DNA of 64,000 bases from NCBI GenBank assembly GCA_963924555.1, contig OZ004587.1, forward strand, positions 6,898,075 through 6,962,074, written 5' to 3'. Position 1 is the stretch's first letter. Each line of letters begins with the position of its first letter. The notes beneath the pieces were generated by a model. That model saw nothing but the letters and a program-made list of their open reading frames with translations, did not search any database and was not told the DNA's origin. Made by a program: the position numbers and the translations under genes. Shown piece after piece: positions 48,364 through 61,995 of this stretch. Source of the stretch: Crambe crambe (Eukaryota; Porifera; Demospongiae; Poecilosclerida; Crambeidae).

Positions 48364-50635
48364 TTATTTAACCTCCTGCTGCAGGACTGTAGTCTGACCA
48401 TTCACTGCTATTGTTGGAACAACTGCTGGGACCTGTTGAGTTGTACTGTTCTTGTAGTATGGTGTGTATACTTGACCATCCTGAGAAGATGAAATGGAGC
48501 CATGTGGTGGTACATTCTCATATGCTTGCTTTGAAGTGCTAATCTTCTGAGTTTGAACAGTAGAAATGCAAGGGTCATCATGAAGAATGTCTTGCTCCTT
48601 TCCACTCGTAACATCACCAATCTCTTTGTAAGCATTGCAATAGACCATTGAGCCTTGGATTTGCAATTGGTTGCCATCGATACTTTCCCCTAAATTACCT
48701 CCACCTTGAAACAAATTGGCTCCCAGTTTGGGAGACGAGGTGTCACCCTCAGGGCGTAGCAAGTAGTCCCCATTGATGGATTCGTACATTGGAGCATCTG
48801 CATCACTAATTTGAATAACTGGAACAGGTCTTTGATCACCATCACTAGCTGGGGCTTTTGTATCTGGTAGCTTCACAGTCCAGTTGCCATGAAGTTTGCT
48901 GTATCCAACTTTGGAGATATTAGAAGTGTATTGATTTCCTTGTTGGTGACTAGTAGGTCTCATCACTGGTGGTGCATATCGACTTGAAGAGGGGGCGCGG
49001 GCACTAACCTCAGGAAAGTTACTGTACCTAAATGTAAAAAAATGTATAATTCATTTCCCTTGACAACAGCACAGCAGACATAGCTAGCTAGTTATTAAAC
49101 ATCCACACAAAAGTTGGTTCATATTCACCTGCGTTCATAATGCAGATTGCTATAGTAATGTTGATGTCTTGTGCTATCAGTTGGTGATGAATCTTTCTTT
49201 TTATGGCTATGAACAACCATAATAATAATAATTATTATTACTATGGTGAAGTATTTACCTTTTGTATATGGCAGCTGCTATGAAGCATGTGGAGAACATG
49301 AAGGCCACAGAGATGAGAAGAACGCATGCCACAACTGTTGATGCTATTACTATCACCTCTGTGTCCATAGGTCTGGACTCTGTCATTCCTGAAAGCATTC
49401 AAAAGCAACAATGAACCTATAGGCTGTTTCTATGGGTCAGGTCTTAATTAGTTAATGAGGAAGTGATGTCTGGAAGGTTTGGAATAGGTGTTGTGACCAG
49501 CTCTCTCACCTGATGAATTGGTAGCATCTGTAACAGCTGGACAAGATGGATGTCTCTGCATACATGAATTAGTCCATAATAACAAAACAACGACGGACTA
49601 ATGCCTACTTCTGTTATAGCTCTGCTGAGTACTATTATGTAGTCACTATAGGAACAGCTCAGTCACTATGGTAATTAAGCCTTTTTAGGTTTAAGCATAG
49701 TACACAGATGCATGAATATGGAGTGATCTCTGAGTATGGACTTGCTATAATAGCAAAATTATTGTAATTCAACTCTAAAAGAGTATGGTCACTGCTTCAG
49801 TTCTATGCTACAGGTGCTCTGCACATCTTTTACCTCTCTTATTGAAACTCTAGTAATGATGTTGTCATTTGCGAGTGCAAATTGTGCTCTTTGATAGCCC
49901 ATGGAAAAATCTGAACACAGGGTGTTATCCACTCCACACTCTATGATGGGAACTTGATCCACATCAATGTTACAGACCGTTAGAGTTGACAAGACTGATA
50001 CAATCCTGAAGCCATCCAATTCTGTTTCAAGTTTTGTAGCATTGACAGTGATATTGGATGCCACTATGTGATTGATAGAGATGGAGTGATTCATAGTGAT
50101 CGCCTGCCATTCTACTTCTGGTAAAGGTTCTCCATAAGAAACACATGTCAGTGCTAGTGTGAGGGCATTGGAGGTTGCATTCGTACTGATAATATGTGTC
50201 CCAGTGGCTAGGAGAATGGCTGGTTCTGGAATGAAATTGAGTCAGTGGCATGGAATATTATGATTTGGGATGGCACAATGTTTCTGCCCCTCCTTGTTAT
50301 GTTATGTCATGGGAGATTATACCACATACAATGTATGACATTGTTAAATGCGACTAGCCTGACATTAAAAGGTTTGGAGGCTCTACATCTATTCAATAAA
50401 TTGTATCCCTCCTGGTTTGGCAATGCTTTCATTCTGATTGTAACATTCTTCAAGAACATCATGTGTATATTATATGAGAGGTGAATGGCACTGGCTGATT
50501 GTACCTTGAATAGTTATTGCTCTTGTGCTGTGTATTGCACTGACCAACAACATGAATACATTTCCCTACAAATAAAGAATAACTAACACCACTGGATAGC
50601 TACTTTATAAGACTTACCACCACCATCACTTCCAT
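48364..50635 (-). CDS. Ig-domain transmembrane receptor with tyrosine-rich tail, copy 2
   Basis: Seven exons matching copy 1 in phase and length: 50618-50635, 50505-50565, 49793-50225, 49510-49553, 49259-49388, 49129-49206, 48364-49027; 475 residues. Signal peptide begins MEVMVV. The ectodomain differs from copy 1 at a handful of positions clustered around NHIVASNITVNATKLET and FRIVSVLS, whereas the last 200 residues of the tail are identical. All Tyr motifs (YSNL, YSNF, YSKL, YESI, YCNA, YKEI, YENV) are kept. The role proposed for copy 1 applies. The promoter keeps ACGCGCATGCGT at 50695-50706. Confidence 0.78.
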
Positions 50636-53085
50636 TTTCGAGCTACACTGTACATCATCAGTTACAGTCTCGGTACTAGCCCCACCTTTATTCTACGCGC
50701 ATGCGTATTATTTCAAAAGTCCATAAAAGGGGCGTGTCTGCTGACTTCGTTCTCAAGTTTGTGGAGCTATCCGAGTATCGGTGTTTGTCGTTAGCTGGGT
50801 GCTTTTTTTCGTATCAAGAAAAATTGTAAGTTATCTTCTAGCTATGAATGCTGTGGAGGGAGGTGGGGGGGCTAAATGAACAGAGGGGTATCTTTATTCA
50901 GAACAGTGGACCATGGAATGGAATGGAATGGAAATCAACTGTTATCAGCCAAGCTCCATGAAAATTTGTTCTTATGTAGTGTTTAGTAGTCTTTGATCTA
51001 TATCTAACTCATTCCCTTATAGTAGGTGTCACGTGTGCACTAAGTGCACAGACTTCATTTCATACGTACTACCAGCAGTAAGATTACAGCTGCTAGCTAA
51101 TTCCAAGCAACTTGAGCAAGGTTACCATGTGGTGGTACGTAGATACTCTGCAGCAATCGATATTTGCCTACTGTAATACCTTAGCAGCTTCTACTACTTC
51201 AAAGAATACAGCTACACTAAACTAAAAGACTGCCTAAGACTTTCTTTTCTGCTATATCAGAAAAGTGCAAGGCTTGTAGTTAACTTTGAACTTGCTAGTT
51301 ATAATTATTACCATTTCCATTACAGATTTGAATTCATTCCATTCCACTATTCCTTCCACTGAATAATTTATAAAGATACCTAAACAAGGTTAGGTTGCAC
51401 AGCACATGTACATGCTAGTCTTCTTCTTTGATCGATTTTTTTTCTCCCCATGCAATTTCGGGGTGCACATGGAGGGAGGAGGGAGAGAAAATGGTCTGGT
51501 GACTTGGCCCTGTGTCTCCTTGGCATGTGCATATGAATGTACCACATTAGCAGGTGTACACATAGCTGAAGCTCGGAAGCATACGTAGATCAATGCTCGA
51601 AGTTTGTTGTGGAGGGCTTAACCAATCCTCAGGAACAAGTAGAGCTCTAGAACAAAGATATTCTATTCGGAGCACCTCATGCAGTCAGTTTACTCAGCAA
51701 TTGATCGACGATTAAACAACTTGAATCGAAGCCCTATACTTCTTGCTTTCCTTCTTTAGCCTTAGCCACAGCCTTTGGTAGGAGCTCTTCTGTGAGATAG
51801 CAGTTCAAAGCTTATAATCTATAGCTAGCTAAAACTGCAAGCACTACGTATATTCTGAGCATATTGCTTGCATGCATTCCAGTCCAAGAGACACAGGCGG
51901 AATAGGAAAGTCACCAGACCATTTTTTTCTCCCTTCCTCTAGTATGGGTCTCAAGATTCCATGGGGAGACTGGGAAGGAGACTGCTCACATAAACTACTA
52001 ATTGCTGTAAATAAATTGATATGTGCGAGAACCGAACCTAATAAGTTTTCGCTGATAGCTATCAGCACCCATGCAAGATGTGTTAGAGCTGTGTATGTGA
52101 TGACAAAGCAATATTATATCATGTGACACATTCATAATTGTCATGAATAACGAATCCAGAGATATGAGTATACACCCACCTTATGAATATCGATAGCTAT
52201 ACTTTAATTACCATAGGCACAGCATGAGATAACTGCCCATATCTCACAGTTAATTATCTCGCACTGTATTGAACATGAGCACACAGTCATAAATTTCCAA
52301 GGCAACTGAGATCCATTCCTACAATTCTGCAATTCTTTTGTTTTCCCCAGAGTACTGCGCTATTCTTAGTAGGCCTATTTTTCTACCTTCAAACCTGTAT
52401 AATATTGTACGAAAACTTTTGCCATGCAGTCCCTCTCACTCTTGGACTACAAGAACTAAAGCTTGTCTTGTTTGCTGGCATAACAACAATGAAAGTTACT
52501 ATTGAGTGTGTGGCCTGGGCAGGCTTATGCATGCTTATTGTCATTTTTCATTCAAGACTAGCCAGGTTGTGCATTGTTGTCTAGCTTGTTGTTGATGATT
52601 CAGATGTTTATATGTAAGTATAATCGAGTAGAGCATTTATCACACTCATGGAATACCTACTTGCGGTTAAGATCAAAAAAACTGTGCTACTGCTACTACT
52701 CAGTACTAAGTTTGCTTGGCCTTAGGTTGCACACCCCATGCAAATGCTCGCGTGAACCAAAACAAAATAACTGAATTGACATGTGTGAGAAGTGGACCCA
52801 ATGATTCTTTTGCTAATAGCCCAAATGTTGAAGTAGCTGTAGTTACCTATAACCATCAGTACTAGTATCAAGCTGATGGCAAAACAATATTATACCTATC
52901 ATGTGATACATTCATTGTCATGCATGAATAATGAATCCAGGAATTGAGTATACCCAATATTAATAACATACTGTCATGTTGGCATGCTATTGTATGTAGG
53001 GTAGCCATAGCTAGCCAGTAGTTATTATTTTCTCTATCCACAGCAAAACTTATTTCGTTATAGTGGAAGCGATATTTTTTTCTGA
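50636..53085. other. Divergent spacer between Ig receptor and NLR, copy 2
   Basis: 2.45 kb without a gene. Contains the receptor promoter with its CG palindrome (50695-50706), an (GGAAT)n remnant near 50,915, and stretches alignable to the copy 1 spacer. The transposon, the ~150-bp tandem repeats and the ~205-bp repeats of copy 1 are absent, so this is closer to the ancestral arrangement. Confidence 0.6.
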
Positions 53086-56000
53086 ATGGCAGAGTCCAAG
53101 GAGTATTCCACTATTGTCAAGTTCAGCAGGAAGCTAGAGATTGCTCTCAAGTCCAACAGAGATATAGCACAGTTTCTTCATGAGCAGGGATTACTCACAA
53201 CAGATGATTATGATGTTGTCAGCAGTCCAACATCGAGGCTTTCTCCTGCTGAGAAATCTAGCATACTGGTGACTGCAATCAGAGATCGAGTTGAACTCAA
53301 CCTTCGCAATTACCACAAACTGGTCAATCATTTACGTCAGAATATTAAAAGATATGGAGACATTATTGAGATTCTAGATAAAGAATATCCACCTGAAGAC
53401 TATCCAGTACCTGACCCTTCTGCTGCAACTGCAAGCCCTCAACCAGGTATTCATTCTTATAGGAACCTTTAAGGCATCATACAGGGGAGGTGTAGATACA
53501 AAAAAGGTTATAATGAGAAAATTTTGATGAAATAATTTCACGATTGACGATCGCCAACTGGCCATGCCCCCACCCAGAAACTCTAAGGATGAGCCATGCA
53601 CTATATTAATTTTGTTAAGCACCTTGTTTATAAGCTACACTGCTTTTCTAGTCCTCAAGCATTTCTCGCTAGCTATAAATATGGTAGCTACTTGCTGAGG
53701 TATTTGTAGCTATAATTATTAGATCTTGTACTGTTCATGTCTTGTACTGTTCATGTCCTTGTACTGTTCATATACCAACAATTTATTTTTCACACCTGTG
53801 AAAAAGTTGGCCTGGGTACGAGGCTATTCATTAGCTACTACATTACATAAAGTCTTCAGAGGGTATATACAAGAATTAGTTACTATTTTGTGTAGCTATC
53901 GTTTGTTCATCAATAGTCATTATTTTGTCGCAGTTTCTGCTGGAACTATGATGGCCACACCCACCTCACCTCCTCTACTGAGTGGCCCCTCCCCATCTAA
54001 AACAATGGATCCTTCCAAGAAAATGAAGGTCACACCACCCATAACTAGTGACACCTCCCCTTCCATGGTGCAACCTTTGTTCGATCCCATGGGAGATACT
54101 ACAGCCTCTATACCCACTCAACCCCCTCAACCCAGTGCCTGTCCTCCTAGATTTAGTCTCAAGGACTACATAGCAGAAGCCATGGGTAAATATAAGGATA
54201 AGTTAGTGGCTTTGTCTACAACTGCTGAATCAGACTTACCAGCTTTAGCTAAAATGATAAAATCTAAAGAGTGGTGTATGGGTGAACTCACTGAACTCAC
54301 TGAGCTGTTAAGCAAAACAATGGAACTAGCAAATGCTTATAAAAATGCATCTACAGGGATGTTGGAAATGTTTAAAGAATATGTAGCTCATCTAAAGTGC
54401 ACAGATTTAGCGTCTTTGAGGGTCAGTACCATTAAACTATATGAGAAAAATCTAGATAAGCTATTATCGGATATTTCAGGTGCTAAAAATGTTCATGAAA
54501 ATTATTATAATAGTATATTGCCACTTGCAATGAAAACTTTGAAGCATTATGAAGAAGAAACAATAGCTTGTCTTCGAAATTCTAGCTTATTGGAAACTTT
54601 GGTTGAGGATGCACACCTAGCTAAACTCATTCCTGAGAAGGTGAGGAATATCTTTGCTTCACTGGACTGCAATGTGTCACACTCACTAAAATGCAGGTAC
54701 CTAATACTGCATGTAAGCAAAAAGGTAGCAAAAGATCTTGACAGCTTTGATATGTGGTTAAGTCTATTGTATAAGCATGAAGGAATTCATAGCTTGCTGG
54801 ATAAAGTAAAAGCATATTATGATCAATCACTGAGAGCTTCTTCTAGAGTTCAGGCTAGCATGGAACAGCTTACTTATTTAGAAGAGAAACATGTCTCAGA
54901 TTTGACTGAAATAATTGTTTCCAATTCCTTAAAGTGTTGGAAAAAAGTTGCTATTTTTTTAGATTTACCTCATGATTTAATAATTAGCATTCAGTCTGCT
55001 AATAATAGAGAAGTTGATTGTTTGAGGTTAATACTTCATGCCTGGATAATACAAAAGTATGATTGTGCTAAACCCCCTACACTTGAAAATCTTGAAAGTG
55101 CATTATTCAAACTCGGTTGCTATAGTTTGCGGAGGCAATTAAGAACAACCATGAGTTCAGTCGATGCAAATAAAAACCCTAGAATTCTTGATCAATGCAT
55201 AAGTATCAAAATCCATGAAGGTAGTCATGGTTTGCTTGAAGTGGTAGTTAGTTCTGTCTCTGAAACTTCCCTTTCTTATCAATGGTACAAAGATAAGAAA
55301 GAGTTAAATGATGCCAATAACTGTTATGGCTCTAAAGATCATATTATAAGTATTTTCACTGATAGTTTGATAGTGGAAGGCTCTTACACATGTAGGATCC
55401 AACAAGGTGATCATGTTATTACTTCAGAGCCTATAGTATTGACTGTAGAAACTCCATTGGACAAATATACAGAGACACTTAAAGATATTTATGCTGCAAA
55501 ATCAGAAATACCAGAAGATACTTGGCCCCCAGTAAGTATGAACACTTACATCAACTTAGCTCTAATCAAACAGCAAGGTATCGATAATGCTGGAGAATAT
55601 GCTCGCTGTACCATTCGAGGAGATGCTGACGATGTCTTTAAGGATAAAGAGAAAATTGAGTATGAGAGTGTTTTTGATAGGTTGGGTAGTGGGGCACGTC
55701 TTTTGGTTGAAGGTCGTCCAGGTAGTGGAAAGACCACCCTAGTCCACAAGGTCAGCAAAGACTGGGCTAAAGGTGAATTGAGGTTTGATCAAGTTAGACT
55801 CTTGTTTTTAGTCCATCTCCGTGGATTTCTTAGTGATCCCAACATCAAACTGCACAATATTCTTGAATGCTATTTTAATGATGACAGTGATTCAGCAGTG
55901 GATGATATTACTAAGTATGCACATAAACACAATGGTTTGGGACTTTGCTTTATCCTTGATGGTTTAGATGAATACTTGCCTAAGAAAAAAGATACATACA

Positions 56001-59000
56001 TCCACAGGCTTATCAATAAATCACAACTTCCAAAAGCTCTCATCATAGTAGCCTCTCGTCCTGCTGCTGTAGCTGATTTTAGGCCCATAGCATCAAGGCA
56101 AATAGAGGTTCTTGGATTTCTAAAAGAACAGATATCTGAGTATATAAAAGAATATAACTTTTCAGATAATATATCAAAATGTTCTGAATTACTCAAATAC
56201 CTTGATCACCATCCTAATGTGCATCACATGTGCTATTTGCCCATTCATACTGCCATGGTGTGTTTTCTCTGTCAAGCTGATAGAAGCCTTCCTGAAACAG
56301 AAACTGGTATATACAAAGAATTCACTATATATTTTTTCTTGCGTACATTGCGTCAATTAAATGATGATGAAAATATTTATATAGACTCAATTGAATCATT
56401 ACCATCTCCTCAAACAGAAACATACATGAAGATTTGCAAGCTTGCCTTTGAAATGACTGTATCTTCAAAACAAGTAATGAAACAAAAAGATGTCCAAGAT
56501 TTTTTCAATGTTCATAGTAACCGGGATTATCTTGGTTTAATTACTGTTGATAAAGTAGCTTTAAAATATGGTTTTCAAAAGCTATACACATTTCTTCACC
56601 TTACCTTTCAAGAATTTCTCACAGCATACCACATCTCTAAACTTGAAGAAGAGGAGAAAACTAAACTGGTTGATGAATATGGGAATGCTAAGCAGATGCA
56701 AATTGTTTGGAAATTTTACTGTGGGTTGGTCAAATTTGATGACTGCAATGAATTTAGAAGTTTAGTTAATAATACACAAACTGGAACTTTGTACAAAGTC
56801 CAGTGTTCCTTTGAGTCTCAACAGCCTAACACATGTGATAGCATAGTAGAGGATGGTAATCTTTCTTTCAAAGACAAGTTTTTAACTCCTTCAGATTTCA
56901 CTGCCATTGCTTTTGTTATTTCCCATGTAACACAGGGTACACTAAATAGACTTGTATTTGATGGATGTACATTAGGACCAGAGGGAATAGAGGCACTTGT
57001 GAAGAAAGCTGGAGAAAAACTTTCACTAGTGACTTCTCTATGTTTTCATGGTCACAACTGTGCTGCTGAGCAATTGAAGATGGTAAATAAATTGATCCAC
57101 GTGTTACCTTGTTTGGAAATCTTGGACATTACCAATACTCAGCTTGGAGAAGAGGCAGTGACAGCTTTAACTGGTAGCAGTAAGCATTTCAATCTCCATC
57201 CCAATCTTCAGGTTCTTAAGATTGGTGCTATTGACGAAAATGACCTTCTAAATGAATTGTTTCTGGGTTTTAAATCCCAGTGTAGCAAAGTCATTAATTT
57301 TTGGTTTCCTGATCATTCCAAAACATATTTATCTTCCTCACTATCACTTCCATTCTATTTCTGCTCCACTGGTAACTTATCTGATATAAACATGAGCTTT
57401 ATTAATCTTCGATTGGTAGAAGTTAAGATCCTTTCAGATGATCTTAAAATGAATTCTGTTTGTAAAAGACTTAGCCTCATTAGCTGTGGCATCACTGATG
57501 AAAAAACTAAAGTTCTCTCTGGTGGTATTAAATGTAGCAACATTGAAATTCTTGAACTTAGTTTTAATGACATAGGTGATGAAGGAGCACTAGCTCTAGC
57601 CCACAGTATTGAATCATGCCTCAGTCTCCATACACTAAACTTGAGTTGCAATTGTGTTGGTGATGATGGAGCAATGGCCATTGTTAAAGCTATAGTTTCA
57701 AAGCATGACAAAAACTTTAGCCTTCATTTATGGAATAATAATATCACCAAGTATGGTGCTAATGCCTTGCTTCAAATTATGGCTAATATTAATATTAACT
57801 CACTGGATATTGATAGTAGAAATATAGGGAGTAGTGGAGCAGCTGCTGTGTCTTTGTCTTTAACAAAATACAAGAATGAGAGACAAGCTCTAACAGATGC
57901 TTTGAATTGCTTTGGAGACTTACTCGAGCTTAATTTATCTTGCAATTCAATTGGTGATGATGGTGCAAAGGCACTTGCTGATGCTCTGAAAAAATGCTGT
58001 AACATAAAATTAACTTCGCTTAACTTATCTAGCAATTCAATTGGTGATGATGGTGCAAAGGCACTTGCTGATGCTCTGAAAAATTGCTGTAACATAAAAT
58101 TAACTTCGCTTAACTTATCTAGCAATTCAATTGGTGATGATGGTGCAAAGGCACTTGCTGATGCTCTGAAAAATTGCTGTAACATAAAATTAACTTCGCT
58201 TAACTTATCTAGCAATTCAATTGGTTCTGATGGTGCCAAAGCATTTGTTGATGCTCTGAAAAAATGCTGTAACATAAAATTAACTTCACTTAACTTATCT
58301 AGCAATTCAATTGGTTCTGATGGTGCCAAATCCCTTGCTGATGTTCTTAAGCATTGCCCAGCATTAGGTACATTGGATATTAGTGATAATAATATTTGTG
58401 TAGCTGGTGTAAAGGCCCTTGCTGGTGCATTGAAATATTGCAAAGATCTACATACCCTTGATATTGCTTGCAATAGCCTTCGTGAAGATGGAGCAGTGGC
58501 TTTAGTTGATCTAATTAAGCACTGTCCCTACCTATGCCAACTTATAATTGCTAATAATGATATTGGTGTACATGGCTCACAGGTCCTTGCTGGTGCTATC
58601 AAGAACTGCAAAAATCTGAACATCCTTGATATCTCTAATAATAATATAGGTGATGAAGGTGCTACAGCTCTTGCTGGTGCTATTAAGCAGTGTGTCAAAC
58701 TGCAAACACTTGATGTTGCTCTTAATCATGTTGGGAAAATTGGTACAAAAGCTTTAACTCGTGCTATCAAGAATTGCACTGATTTGCACACTCTCAAACT
58801 TTCTTATAGCAACATTAATACAAAGGCTTTTGCAACTACTTTAGGGTACTGTAGTAAAATGTCTACACTTCATCTTGATCATTGCAAACTTAATTACTCT
58901 GATGTTCGAATTTTAGCTGATGTTCATATTTTAGCTGATGCTATTAAGAACTGCAGAAATATGCTTAACCTTAATATTAGTTACAATAATATTGGTATTG

Positions 59001-60502
59001 ATGGTGCAAAGATTCTTGCTAGTGCTCTTAAAGATCATGACCTCCACTCACTTGATGTTAGTTATAATGATATTGGTAATGATGGTGCACAGGCTCTTGC
59101 TCATGCTATAAAGAACTGCAGTAATCTACACACACTTGATGTAAGTCACAATATAATTGGTAGTGATGGTGCAATAGCTTTTGCTAATGTTATAGAGCAC
59201 TGCAGTAACCTGCACACACTTGAACTAAGTCATAATGATATTGGTTATGATGGTATCAAAGCCATTGCTGATGCTATTGGGCATTGCTCTAACCTGCACT
59301 CACTCGGTATTTGTCATATTGGATTTCCAATGGATGACCACCACCACTTGAGTGCTCCATTTGCTCCATTAAAACAAAGTGGGTGTCTACGAAAATCAAG
59401 CATTGATAACAAAAAAATACTTCAAGATCTTGCTGCTGCTATTCGGCAAAATAGCAACTTATACAAATTGGACATGTCACAAAATGATATTGTCGGAAGT
59501 GGCATGAAGGTTCTTGCTGATGCTATTAAACATTGTAGTAGCCTGCATACACTTAAGCTCGATCATACTAATATCGGTCCAGAAGGTGCAGAGGCTCTTG
59601 CTGATGCTATAAAGTGCTGCAGTAACTTGCACACACTTGATGTTGGATATAACGACCTTGGTGATGATGGTATAAAGGTTCTTGCTAATGCTTTAGAGCA
59701 CTGCAGTTATCTGCACACACTCATTGTCTCTTTTAATAAGATATGTAAAGAAGGCATACAAGCTCTTGCTAAAGCTATAAAATGTCATAGCCAACTACAT
59801 GTACTTGATATTTCATCTAATAGGATTGGTTCTGCATGGGATTCATTTTCTTGGATACCGAATAAGAGAGATGGAATAGTGGCTCTTGCTGATGCTATAA
59901 AGTGCTGCAGTAACTTGCACACACTTAATGTTGGATATAACAACCTTAGTGACAAAGGTGTGAAGGTTCTTGCTAATGGTTTACAACACTGCAGTTGTCT
60001 GCACACACTCATTGTCTGTTGTAATGAGATAAGTGAAGATGGCATACAAGCTCTTGCTGGAGCTATCAAGTGTCACAGCAAACTACTTGTACTTGATATT
60101 TCATCTAATTGGATTGGTTCTGGAGATCATGTAGTAGCTCTTGCTAATGCTATAAAGTGCTGCAGTAACTTGCATACTCTCGTTATTAATAACAGTCATC
60201 TTACAGGGAGTGACTTTAACATTGTAGCTCAAGCTCTTACAGAATGCAGTAATCTCCATGTACTAAATATTTCTCATAATGATATTGGAGATGATGGTGC
60301 ACAAGGTCTCACTCACATCATGAAATGTAGAAAATTGCAGAGTCTTGATATCAGTCATAATATCAAAATCAAAAAAGCTGCAGGTGCTATTGCTGATTCA
60401 CTCAAATACTGTCATGACCTCAAGACACTGAAATTTGATGGAATTGGAAGCAGAGGTAAAAAGATTCTTAGAATTGCCTGGAAGTTACATTTAAAAGAGT
60501 AG
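53086..60502 (+). CDS. NLR protein: CARD - Death - Ig-like - NACHT - LRR, copy 2
   Basis: 2309 residues from exons 53086-53446 and 53934-60502 (phase-1 join; acceptor tgtcgcag). Domain order as in copy 1: CARD-like about 8-98, Pro/Thr-rich linker, Death-like domain (WKKVAIFLDLPHDLIISI), Ig-like domain (LSYQWYKDKKEL...GSYTCRIQQGD), NACHT with Walker A GRPGSGKTT about 714-722 and Walker B LCFILDGLDEYL, then ribonuclease-inhibitor-type LRRs to the C-terminus. The NACHT is nearly the same as in copy 1, but the linker, the Death-Ig junction and the LRR array differ clearly: this copy has five near-identical 30-residue LRRs that copy 1 lacks, and lacks the 336-bp LRR duplication of copy 1. The frame is open throughout, so the gene looks functional. 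Confidence 0.9.
57948..58330 (+). repeat. Recent 90-bp LRR amplification inside NLR copy 2
   Basis: About four and a half units of 90 bp encoding LNLSSNSIGDDGAKALADAL plus KNCCNIKLTS, with units at 57,970, 58,060 and 58,150 almost identical at DNA level. In copy 1 the matching place has a single unit (28,520-28,600). Confidence 0.93.
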
Positions 60503-61130
60503 CTACGTATCTGCTTATCCACGAAGTGATGCTACAGGAGCACATAGCTAAATGAAGAAGCCTTCATAATTTTCAAAAAGATAGACACAAGATGCAGCTA
60601 ATATTTTTTGTTGCATCAATTTTTATTTTTGGGTTACCACGCACTCTGGGGTCCTCGTCCCGTAACCTGGGGTCAGAGGTTGAAGTCTCTGATGCTGACG
60701 AGAGTGCCTGTCATTGGTAGCTAGAGCTTTATACCTATGTGTAAATAATGCATGTAGTAATCACATCAGCATTAGTTTAAAGTACATACTGTATGCCATG
60801 TAATTTTACAACTCAGAGTTACAGTGGAGTATCAATGCATATCCTGTAGACCAACAATGCACTCTTAAAGGCTATAGCTAGTGTATTGATCCACAACTTT
60901 ATGCCTTCTAACAATTATAACAAGCAAATTTTATGCTCATAATTATGTGTGAATGTGAATTGCATCAACTGAAGTTAACCTTGTATACAACAATTAAAAA
61001 TACTACTAAAAAACAACTTTACATGATACTAGCTACTGTATGTTGTTATTATGCTTGATACTATATATGTATTTTGATATAATTCTAATGGGAATAATTA
61101 CGACTTGCCTGAGCACTATTTAAAGAGCTG
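60503..61130. other. 3' flank of NLR copy 2
   Basis: AT-rich 3' UTR-like and intergenic sequence with the structured element at 60641-60707. No coding signal. Confidence 0.6.
60641..60707. other. Conserved 67-bp foldable element downstream of NLR copy 2
   Basis: Same length and ends (GCACTCT ... AGAGTGC) as 31331-31397, with four transitions between the two. Here CTCGTC near the 5' end can also pair fully with GACGAG near the 3' end, giving an alternative stem. Confidence 0.5.
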
Positions 61131-61702
61131 TTAAATAATCCCCCGGTACAGACGACCTGTAGTCTGACCAGTCATGATCATTGGAGCAACTGCTGGGCTC
61201 TGTATATTCTTGTAGTATGATGTGTATACTTGACCATCCTGAGCAGATCGACGAAATGGAACCCTGTGGTGATACATTCTCATATGCTTGCTCTGAAGTG
61301 CTTCCAGTCTTAGTTTAAGATGCAGAAGGAGTAGAAATACAAAAGTTGTCATCAAGAATGTCTTGCTCCTTTCCACTCGTAACACCACCAATCTCTTTAT
61401 AAGCATTGCAATAGACCATTGAGCCTTGGATTTGAAATTAGTTGCTATGGAATACTTTCCTCTAAATTACCTCCACCTTGTAACAAATCGGCTCCCAGTT
61501 TGGAAGACAAGGTGTCACCCTCGGGGTGTAGCAAACAGTCCCCATTGATGGATTCATACATTGCAGCATCTGTTTTCGTAGAGATGGAGCAATCACCTGC
61601 CATTCTTTTCTGGTAAAGGTTCACTATAAGTAGCGATTCCGGACGCGACGTGGGTGTGGCCAATTTTTCCCTGCCGGAAATCAATGTAAAAAATGGCTCC
61701 AA
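61131..61702 (-). pseudogene. Fragment of a third Ig receptor gene copy
   Basis: Pieces match the receptor tail (QDGQVYTSYYKN, the region around SGKEQDIL, YESINGDCLLHPEGD) with many changes, and near 61,590-61,630 a strip matches the Ig exon (around the EVEW stretch) directly fused to tail sequence, so the intervening exons and introns were lost. The frames are broken. It sits after NLR copy 2 on the minus strand, just where a next module's receptor would be expected. Confidence 0.75.
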
Positions 61703-61995
61703 AAATCAGGGAGATAAACTGTTACCGCGCAAGATAGGAAGAATAATAATACCAGCACTATGCATATCACCATGTTCCTCTTGTATCATAGAATGTGATT
61801 TTCATGGTTAATAGTATTTTAGTTGGAATTATAATGCAGTTTGCTTCGCTATAATATTTAAATCTCGTTTTACTATTTAAAAATTTACTAATTTTTTTTT
61901 CGTAACCTACATATTTAAAATTAGTGAGAAAAATTGACCAAGAAAATCTTCATAAAAATCTACTGTAACTAACCTGGCGCCAGCGCACAAGCTCT

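Larger units (their letters stand above)
42570..60710. repeat. Segmental duplication, copy 2
   Basis: Same three genes in the same order and strands as 8691-31400. About 4.5 kb shorter, mainly because the receptor-NLR spacer lacks the transposon and tandem repeats present in copy 1. Between 12,964 and 15,087 the two copies keep a constant offset of exactly 34,000 bp through exons and introns alike. Confidence 0.9.
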
